A program made the translations under genes and the position numbers. DNA of 6,230 bases, taken from an uncultured Erysipelotrichaceae bacterium (GTDB lineage: Bacteria; Bacillota_I; Bacilli_A; Erysipelotrichales; Erysipelotrichaceae). The notes beneath the pieces were generated by a model that made no database searches, had not been told where the DNA came from, and was given only the letters and a program-made list of their open reading frames with translations. The stretch lies in the NCBI GenBank assembly GCA_934692455.1, contig CAKUTY010000082.1:1-6230 (forward strand). The letters run 5' to 3'. Positions 1 to 5,487 of this stretch are shown in pieces. Positions within the stretch are counted from its first letter, which is position 1; every line of letters starts with the position of its first letter.

Positions 1-897
1 GTCTACAAGGCGTTTGATTTGCCTTTTAATAAAGCCGTGGAACAGTATGCGGTTACAGGTGGCGTTCCAAAATATATAGAATTCTTTCAAGATAAAAGAG
101 AATTAATTGATCAACTAAAAGAAGTTGTCTTGTCAAAAAGCTGTTTCTTATATGAAGAACCATTCTTTCTTTTAAGAAGTGAAGCTCTAACTGGTGTTAA
201 TTATTTTTCTATTATCAAAACAATCGCTGATGGTAATCATAAATTAGGCAAAATAGCTAGTGCTTTAAGCCTTGATACTTCATCTATAACTCCTTATTTG
301 ACTACGCTAATAGATTTGGGTTTTATCGAAAAAAGAACACCTATAACAGAGAAGAATCCTGAGAAATCTAGAAAGGGCTTATATTTTATATCGGATAATT
401 TTATTCGCTTCTGGTTTAAATATGTTTATCCTTATAAGGGTGAATTAGAATTGGATAATATGCAGATTGTCATCGAAGAAATAAACAAAGATTTTACTGA
501 AAAATTTGTAGCTTTTGCCTATGAAGACATTTGTAAAGATATCTTCGCTAAGTTGTGCAAAGAAGAAATATCATTTACACCGTCACGTATTGGTTCTTAT
601 TGGCTAAATGATATCAACAATGATGCCGAAATAGATGTGATGGTAATCGATACCCAGAATAAAAAAATATTTGCGGGTGAATGTAAATATCATATAAAAC
701 CTGTAGATGCTCAAGTGTATTTTTCATTAAAAGAAAAAGTTGAAAACAACGATGAAATTAAAAAAGCATACCCTGGATTTAAGATTATCTATGGCGTATT
801 TAGTAAAAGTGGTTTTACTAATCGCATGTTAGATATCGCAAAAGAGAATGCTGATATATTATTGATTAACGAAGATGCCTTGCTTAAACACAATTAA
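1..897 (+). CDS. ATPase-family protein, C-terminal part: winged helix plus DUF234 nuclease-like domain (5' truncated)
   Basis: The frame is open from base 1 and ends at TAA 895-897, so about 298 C-terminal residues are visible. The N-terminal ATP-binding part (Walker A and B) would lie upstream of the window. I therefore take the TTG at 19 as an internal Leu codon and not a start. Counting from the window start, residues about 17-25 (AVTGGVPKY) match the GGxPxY segment at the end of the AAA-like ATPase_2 domain. Residues about 68-113 form a winged helix (KLGKIASALSLDTSSITPYL, then LIDLGFIEKR). The C-terminal part fits DUF234, a PD-(D/E)XK-like fold: Glu175 in the AYEDIC helix, Asp212 in EIDV, and Glu227-x-Lys229 in GECKY. 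All the expected nuclease-core residues are present, so the fold looks intact. Proteins of this family are widespread in anaerobic Bacillota, Bacteroidota and archaea. Their substrate and biological role are unclear, and nothing here settles it. The 3' end overlaps the convergent MATE gene. Confidence 0.85.
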   Translation, partial: VYKAFDLPFNKAVEQYAVTGGVPKYIEFFQDKRELIDQLKEVVLSKSCFLYEEPFFLLRSEALTGVNYFSIIKTIADGNHKLGKIASALSLDTSSITPYLTTLIDLGFIEKRTPITEKNPEKSRKGLYFISDNFIRFWFKYVYPYKGELELDNMQIVIEEINKDFTEKFVAFAYEDICKDIFAKLCKEEISFTPSRIGSYWLNDINNDAEIDVMVIDTQNKKIFAGECKYHIKPVDAQVYFSLKEKVENNDEIKKAYPGFKIIYGVFSKSGFTNRMLDIAKENADILLINEDALLKHN

Positions 898-2169
898 ATA
901 AATTACTATTCCTAAGACATTAGAAATGATACATGCCCACGTTAGAAACAAAGGACCAAAACTTGGTGTAAACACAAAAGACAAGATAATATGTGTTGCT
1001 AATACGATGGTAGAAATAAATGCTAAACTCTTCATCTTTTGGTGGCCCTTAAAATAAGAATCAAAACTATTCTTATAGAAGATTGCGAAATAATTCAAAA
1101 TAAGAATTAGGAAAGCTTTATCTGCATATATAAAGCTTTCTAGGGTCGTATCTTTAATGTATAAAGATACGAGTGGTTTATTAAATATAAAAGTTAATAA
1201 AGAAGATGCTACACAAATCAAAGTACCAAAGAATAATATAGATTTAAAACCTTCATTAACTCTATCGTGTTTATTAGCGCCAATATTTTGAGCACAGAAA
1301 GATTCATAGGCATTACAAATACCGATTAAAGGACATAATAAAAGATTGTTTAAAGTGAAAGCTACATTATAACCATTGATTATTTCTACACCATAGCCAT
1401 TGACCAATATTTGTAAGAAGAAGGAACCAAAGGAATATACACTTTGAGATATAGTAGATGGAATCATCATGGTGATGCCATTTTTTAGATAATCAAAAGA
1501 GAAATGAGCTTTTAGCTTATAAGAGTTAATTAATTTATTAGCTTTATAGTACATAAAGATAGCACTTAATAAGACTGAAATTAGAGAAGCTATGGCAGCA
1601 CCAAGAACACCTTTATCAAATATAGCTACGACGATATAGTCAAGGATTAGATTTAATACTTGGAAGATTATACAAAGAATCATTGGTGTTTTAGAATCAC
1701 CATAGCCATTTAAGATGCCTTGATTAACTGTAACAATACCAACTGGAATAAAGTTAAGGGCGTAGACGATTAGGACAATAATTGAATCGTTTAATAAATA
1801 TTTTGGGATATGAATTAGTTCTAATAATTGTTTAGCGAAAAGACAATATAGTAGGGCAATGATTGTTGAGTATACAAAGAAGACAATATTAAAAGTTCTT
1901 TTGGCATCGCTTAGCCCTTGTTTATTTTCTTCACCAAACATCTTGGCAAAGACAACATTAGAGACTATGGCACCACCTTGTACTAGACAGTATCCTAACA
2001 TTGTTAGGGTTGAGATATTAGATAGGATGGCAAATTCATTGCCACCTGAAAATCTAGAGACAATGATTGAGTCTATTAGGGTATAAAGTTGGTTTAATAG
2101 TTGCAAGACTATTAAAGGTAATGAGAATTTTAATAAGATTTTGTTTATGTTTCCATTAGTTAAATTCAT
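859..2169 (-). CDS. MATE family multidrug/cation efflux transporter
   Basis: This is a complete 436-residue polytopic membrane protein of the usual MATE length (about 440-460). Members export cationic drugs or metabolites in exchange for Na+ or H+. The start at 2169 is supported by the family-typical N-terminus, LTNGNINKILLKFSLPLI (residues 3-20), followed by LYTLIDSIIVSRF with Asp33. The two-fold MATE repeat shows in the LNGYGDSKTPMI motif (153-164) and its second-half counterpart YFKGHQKMKSLAF (372-384). NLILDYIVVAIFDKGVLGAA (173-192) and FCAQNIGANKHDRVNEGFK (291-309) are also characteristic. Roughly twelve hydrophobic segments are spread along the chain. No Shine-Dalgarno sequence precedes the ATG; a TATAAT lies only seven bases upstream, so the message may be leaderless. 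The last 12 codons overlap the end of the convergent ATPase gene. It is transcribed divergently from the GPH symporter. Substrate cannot be deduced from the sequence; it may be a drug or metabolite pump. Confidence 0.95.
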   Translation of the reverse strand: MNLTNGNINKILLKFSLPLIVLQLLNQLYTLIDSIIVSRFSGGNEFAILSNISTLTMLGYCLVQGGAIVSNVVFAKMFGEENKQGLSDAKRTFNIVFFVYSTIIALLYCLFAKQLLELIHIPKYLLNDSIIVLIVYALNFIPVGIVTVNQGILNGYGDSKTPMILCIIFQVLNLILDYIVVAIFDKGVLGAAIASLISVLLSAIFMYYKANKLINSYKLKAHFSFDYLKNGITMMIPSTISQSVYSFGSFFLQILVNGYGVEIINGYNVAFTLNNLLLCPLIGICNAYESFCAQNIGANKHDRVNEGFKSILFFGTLICVASSLLTFIFNKPLVSLYIKDTTLESFIYADKAFLILILNYFAIFYKNSFDSYFKGHQKMKSLAFISTIVLATHIILSFVFTPSFGPLFLTWACIISNVLGIVIYLIVFKQGIFVNQ

Positions 2170-2176
2170 GAAAGTA

Positions 2177-2182
2177 ATTATA
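2177..2182 (-). promoter_or_regulatory. Candidate -10 box of the MATE gene
   Basis: The minus strand reads TATAAT, a perfect -10 hexamer, with seven bases between it and the MATE ATG (A at 2169). The expected start of transcription therefore falls on or within two bases of the start codon. No convincing TTGACA-like element is seen 16-19 bases upstream. In AT-rich DNA this hexamer can arise by chance, so the call is tentative. Confidence 0.4.
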
Positions 2183-2194
2183 CAACTAAGGATA

Positions 2195-2200
2195 TATAAT
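2195..2200 (+). promoter_or_regulatory. Candidate -10 box of the symporter-glycosyltransferase unit
   Basis: This is a perfect TATAAT on the plus strand, 25 bases before the symporter ATG. It predicts transcription starting near 2207 and a leader of about 19 bases that includes the ribosome binding site. The region 16-18 bases upstream (around 2172-2177) has no good -35 match, so an activator may be needed or the promoter may be weak. It lies back to back with the -10 of the MATE gene, with 12 bases between the hexamers. Confidence 0.45.
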
Positions 2201-2212
2201 TTATTTATTAAC

Positions 2213-2218
2213 AGAGGA
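2213..2218 (+). promoter_or_regulatory. Ribosome binding site of the GPH symporter gene
   Basis: AGAGGA ends seven bases before the ATG at 2226, an ideal Shine-Dalgarno spacing, and it fixes that ATG as the start. Confidence 0.8.
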
Positions 2219-2225
2219 ACAAATT

Positions 2226-3683
2226 ATGGATAAACAGACAAAGAAGAATCTTCTAATGTATCCTTTGGGTACAGTGGGAAGGGATATGATGTATGCACTT
2301 TTTAATAGTTATCTTTTAACTTATACGATGTATACAAGATCGTTAACTAATGCGCAGTTAAGTGCTATTACTATTATTATGGTTGCAGCTAGAGTATTTG
2401 ATGCCCTAAATGATCCAATCATGGGTAATTTGATAGAAAGAACAAGGAGCAAGTATGGTAAGTTTAAGCCTTGGTTACTTGGTGGTATCTTGTCTACTTC
2501 TGTTGTTGTGTATGTAATTTTTAATTCTAAGTTAGAGGGTTGGGCCTTTATTGTAGAGTTTGGAATTTGTTACTTCTTGTATTCAATAACATTTACTATG
2601 CATGATATTTCATATTGGGGTATGATACCTGCTTTGTCAAGTGATGGAGCGATGAGAGATACTTATACTTCTCGTGCTACTTTGTTTGGCGGCATTGGTA
2701 ATACCTTGGCTCAAATATTAATACCGATGCTTACAGCTGGTGCTTTGGCACTAGGCGGTTCTTCTAGAAATGCCTATGGTATTATCGCTACTGTCATATG
2801 TATTCTTGGACCTTTATTCTTGTTGTTTACGTTGTTTGGTGTAAAAGAGAGAAGAGAAGATAACAAGGAAGTACCTCCTTTGTCTTTTAAGAAGATAATT
2901 AGTACTTTTGTGAATAATGATCAATTGTTGTGGATTACTTTTATTTTCCTTCTTCAACAAATAGGTATTAATATTGTCCTTAATGGTATTGGCAATAACT
3001 ATATCTATTTTGAGTTTGGCTATAAGGGATCATTGTATTCTTTATTTACAACGGTGGGTATGGCTGCTACTGCTTTTTTGATGATTTTCTATCCAATGTT
3101 GTCTAAGAAATTAAGTAGAAATAAGATGGTTTCTGTTGCCTTGTATATTGGTATAGTAGGTTATTTGATTCAAATATTATGTGGTTTGTTTATGGTGACA
3201 AGTCAGCTTAAATTTATCATGATTACATTGGGATTCATGTTGTCTAACTTTGCTCAATATGGTTTGTATTTAATTATGATGATATCTATTATTAATACGG
3301 TTGAATATAATGAGCTTAAGACTGGTAATCGTGATGAGGCTATTATTTCTTCGGTTAGACCTTTTATCACAAAGTTAGCTAGTGCTTTGGTTGTAGTAAT
3401 TACTACTTTAACTTATATGGTAGTAAATGCGACTAGTTTAACTAATCAGATTTCTTCTCTTGAACAACAGGCTACACAAGGCTTGATTGATGATGTGACT
3501 AAATCAAAGATGATTGAGACTATTATTGGTAGTACTACTTCCTTACAAAGAAATGGTTTATTAATAGCGATGACGATTATTCCTTGTATCTTTATGATTA
3601 TTTCTTGTGTTTTGTATAAGAAGAAATATATTCTTAGCGAAGAGAAGTATAAGGAAATTTGTGAACAATTAGATATATCATAG
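2226..3683 (+). CDS. GPH family (MelB-like) cation:sugar symporter
   Basis: A 485-residue major facilitator protein of the glycoside-pentoside-hexuronide:cation symporter family, which imports glycosides or related sugars with Na+ or H+. The functional MelB residues have recognisable counterparts: Asp20 in helix I (LGTVGRDMM, like MelB Asp19); Arg56, Asp59, Asn62 and Asp63 in helix II (ARVFDALNDPIMG, the cation site of MelB Arg52/Asp55/Asn58/Asp59); the loop ERTRSKYGKFKPWLL (71-85); Asp127 and Trp131 in helix IV (HDISYWGMIP, like Asp124/Trp128); Arg150; and Lys383 in RPFITKLASAL (like Lys377). These equivalences are by eye. The stretch 357-371 (NTVEYNELKTGNRDE) is also family-typical. Residues about 403-440 form a polar loop before the last helix, as I recall for Bacillota homologues. 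Nothing is truncated, and both the cation and sugar sites look intact, so it should be active; the sugar is unknown. It is the first gene of a probable operon with the glycosyltransferase six bases downstream, and is divergent from the MATE gene. Confidence 0.94.
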   Translation: MDKQTKKNLLMYPLGTVGRDMMYALFNSYLLTYTMYTRSLTNAQLSAITIIMVAARVFDALNDPIMGNLIERTRSKYGKFKPWLLGGILSTSVVVYVIFNSKLEGWAFIVEFGICYFLYSITFTMHDISYWGMIPALSSDGAMRDTYTSRATLFGGIGNTLAQILIPMLTAGALALGGSSRNAYGIIATVICILGPLFLLFTLFGVKERREDNKEVPPLSFKKIISTFVNNDQLLWITFIFLLQQIGINIVLNGIGNNYIYFEFGYKGSLYSLFTTVGMAATAFLMIFYPMLSKKLSRNKMVSVALYIGIVGYLIQILCGLFMVTSQLKFIMITLGFMLSNFAQYGLYLIMMISIINTVEYNELKTGNRDEAIISSVRPFITKLASALVVVITTLTYMVVNATSLTNQISSLEQQATQGLIDDVTKSKMIETIIGSTTSLQRNGLLIAMTIIPCIFMIISCVLYKKKYILSEEKYKEICEQLDIS

Positions 3684-3689
3684 ATACTA

Positions 3690-5441
3690 ATGAAGGGTGT
3701 CAGTTTAGAGATATTTAAAAATGAAGAATTATTGGGCATAGCGATATGCTCATTTCTTGTGCTTATTTGTTTATATTTGATCTATAGAAAGTATAAGAAT
3801 AAAGAGTTGTTTTATCTTGGAAGTATTGTGGTGATATATGGAATCATTTCAATTTGGAATCTAGGTTCTTTTGAAATGCCTATCAGTACTTGGCAGCCTG
3901 CCACTGATAATCAATCATTTATTCTTGAGCTGAGTCAGAGTGAGTTTGAACAGATTAATATCATCTATGGTGAGGGTGATAATAACAGTCTGGTTGGTGA
4001 GCATGAATATCAATTAGGGGTAGATGGTATTGTTATTGAGGGTTCCAATGATTTAAGCATTTGGGATAATATTGCTACTTTAGATGAAGGACTAATTTAT
4101 GAGTATCAAAGTATTAAGGGTTGTTTTAACTATAAATATATTAGGATAAATAGTAGTAGTAAGTTAAATACGATAACCGAGCTTGCCTTTTATAATGATG
4201 AAAAGATAATTGATTGTAGAGTATATGAAGATGCTTATAAGAATAGTGAGTATCCTGCTTCTTTAGTTATTGATGAACAGGAAATGATTGAGATTGATCC
4301 TATTTATTATGATGAGTTCTTTTTTGATGAAGTCTATCATGTTAGAAACGCAAAAGAAGTGGCAGATGGCCAGTATATGTATGCCAACACTCATCCATTA
4401 CTTGGAACTAATATTATCGCTTTGTTTATTAAATTGTTTGGATTTAGTCCCTTTATATATAGATTACCAGGAGTCTTGTTTGGTATCTTTATCGTAATTG
4501 CTATTTACTATATTTGTAAGAAATTATTTGATGATATTTATTTATCTTGCGTTGGTGCTATCTTGTGTGTTGGTGATTTCATGCACCTAACAACTAGTAG
4601 AATTGGTACGCTTGAGCCCTTTAGCATTTTCTTTATTATCATGATGTATTACTTTATGGTGAAATATTATAAAGAAGATAATTATAAGAAAGAACTAATC
4701 AATTTATTATTATCGGGTATCTTTATGGGCTTTGCGATAAGTGTTAAGTGGAATGCGTGTTACTCAGCTGTAGGTTTAGCTTTTATCTTATTTAGAAAAT
4801 TATTTGAGAATAAAGAAAGGGTAATCAAGACATTGCTTTGGTGTTTATTATTCTTTGTGTTAAATCCGCTTTTGATTTATTGCCTATGTTATTTGCCAGA
4901 TAAAGTATGGAAAGATGATGTTTTCTCTTTTAAGAATGTTTTTGAACATAATCTTATGATGTTTAAGTATCATCATGAATTAAATACTAGTCATCCTTTT
5001 GAAGCCAGATGGTATGAGTGGTTATTGGACTTAAGACCTATTTGGTATTATGCTAATATTAATGATAGTGTTTCTAATACCATAGCTTGTTTCTCTAATC
5101 CCTTATTAACATGGTTTGGTTTGCCTTGCATTGTTTATACTTTATTTAATATTAAGGATAAGAGAGCTTTTGTGATAATTATAGGCTATGTTTCATCACT
5201 ACTACCTTGGATCTTTATTTCTAGATCTACCTTTGCCTACCATTTTTATCCAACCAGTATTTTTACAATGTTAGCCATTGTCTATACTTTTAGTAAGTTA
5301 GAGAATAGAAAAGTAATTAATACTTTTATCTTTATTTATCTGTTGGTGTTTATTGTTTATTTGCCTATATGTACAGGCTTTGGGACAACAAGGGAATATA
5401 TTAAATTGTTGGAAGTATTGCCTAGGTGGAATTTTGGTTGA
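3690..5441 (+). CDS. PMT/GT39-type lipid-carrier-dependent glycosyltransferase with N-terminal discoidin-like domain
   Basis: This 583-residue membrane protein resembles the protein O-mannosyltransferase family (GT-C fold), which moves a sugar from a polyprenyl-phosphate donor to an acceptor on the outer face of the membrane. Catalytic-type elements: Asp213-Glu214 in EFFFDEVYH, comparable to the essential Asp-Glu of PMTs; THPLLGT (234-240), a variant of HPPLGK; TSRIGTLEP (302-310); ISVKWNACYSAVGL (350-363), like the family GxKW segment; LDLRPIWYY (446-454); and RSTFAYHFYPT (512-522). The C-terminus LPRWNFG resembles the short aromatic PMT tail. Two hydrophobic helices (about 15-33 and 40-58) flank a basic loop (YRKYKNK), which predicts an outside N-terminus. 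Residues about 66-171 are non-membrane and resemble a discoidin (F5/8C) beta-sandwich: TWQP, FILEL, VIEGSNDLSIWDNI, YKYIRINSS, ITELAFYN. The ATG lies six bases after the symporter stop and has no Shine-Dalgarno, which suggests translational coupling. Sugar and acceptor (protein or cell-wall polymer) are unknown. Confidence 0.88.
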   Translation: MKGVSLEIFKNEELLGIAICSFLVLICLYLIYRKYKNKELFYLGSIVVIYGIISIWNLGSFEMPISTWQPATDNQSFILELSQSEFEQINIIYGEGDNNSLVGEHEYQLGVDGIVIEGSNDLSIWDNIATLDEGLIYEYQSIKGCFNYKYIRINSSSKLNTITELAFYNDEKIIDCRVYEDAYKNSEYPASLVIDEQEMIEIDPIYYDEFFFDEVYHVRNAKEVADGQYMYANTHPLLGTNIIALFIKLFGFSPFIYRLPGVLFGIFIVIAIYYICKKLFDDIYLSCVGAILCVGDFMHLTTSRIGTLEPFSIFFIIMMYYFMVKYYKEDNYKKELINLLLSGIFMGFAISVKWNACYSAVGLAFILFRKLFENKERVIKTLLWCLLFFVLNPLLIYCLCYLPDKVWKDDVFSFKNVFEHNLMMFKYHHELNTSHPFEARWYEWLLDLRPIWYYANINDSVSNTIACFSNPLLTWFGLPCIVYTLFNIKDKRAFVIIIGYVSSLLPWIFISRSTFAYHFYPTSIFTMLAIVYTFSKLENRKVINTFIFIYLLVFIVYLPICTGFGTTREYIKLLEVLPRWNFG

Positions 5442-5449
5442 TTTTAATT

Positions 5450-5455
5450 TATAAT
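5450..5455 (+). promoter_or_regulatory. Candidate -10 box of the ZIP transporter gene
   Basis: A perfect TATAAT just after the glycosyltransferase stop codon (TGA 5439-5441). It predicts a transcription start near 5461-5463, inside the inverted repeat that follows. The best-placed -35 candidate (TGGAAT, 5427-5432, 17-base spacer) is poor and lies within the end of the upstream gene. Confidence 0.45.
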
Positions 5456-5456
5456 A

Positions 5457-5476
5457 TAGTTAGCGAAAACTAACTA
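5457..5476. promoter_or_regulatory. Inverted repeat, probable operator of the ZIP gene
   Basis: TAGTTAG (5457-5463) and CTAACTA (5470-5476) are perfect 7-bp inverted arms around a 6-base centre, CGAAAA. The repeat begins two bases after the -10 box and covers the predicted transcription start. A bound dimeric repressor would therefore block initiation. Since transcription should begin inside the left arm, an RNA hairpin is less likely than a DNA site. The GTTAG/CTAAC core recalls the half-sites of DtxR/IdeR-type metal repressors, but those sites have a shorter centre, so the identity of the regulator is inference. Confidence 0.5.
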
Positions 5477-5483
5477 GGAGAAG
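5476..5483 (+). promoter_or_regulatory. Ribosome binding site of the ZIP transporter gene
   Basis: AGGAGAAG contains a strong AGGAG core ending seven bases before the ATG at 5488, which fixes the start of the ZIP gene. Its first base is shared with the right arm of the inverted repeat. Confidence 0.85.
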
Positions 5484-5487
5484 AATT

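Noticed and set aside
19..21. TTG as a genuine start of the first gene
   Set aside because: The frame continues open to base 1, no ribosome binding site is visible ahead of it, and homologues carry an ATPase domain before this point.
1859..2086. A 75-codon open frame on the plus strand
   Set aside because: It is antisense to the conserved N-terminal part of the MATE gene and has no family resemblance.
3732..3734. TTG as an alternative start of the glycosyltransferase
   Set aside because: It would cut into the first membrane helix and has no better ribosome binding site than the ATG at 3690.
3446..3739. A 97-codon open frame on the minus strand spanning the symporter end and the glycosyltransferase start
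   Set aside because: It lies antisense to two well-supported genes and crosses their junction, with no ribosome binding site support or recognisable protein.
4288..4497. A 69-codon plus-strand frame inside the glycosyltransferase gene
   Set aside because: It is the shifted reading of the catalytic loop and a membrane helix of the glycosyltransferase; its hydrophobicity comes from the real gene.
5457..5483. The inverted repeat as an intrinsic terminator of the glycosyltransferase transcript
   Set aside because: The arms are AT-rich and are followed by GGAGAAG, not a T-run, so an operator is a better reading.
5457..5487. The inverted repeat as an RNA thermometer or hairpin hiding the ribosome binding site
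   Set aside because: Transcription from the TATAAT at 5450-5455 should start inside the left arm, leaving an incomplete stem, and only the first base of the ribosome binding site is in the right arm. It would remain possible for read-through transcripts from upstream.
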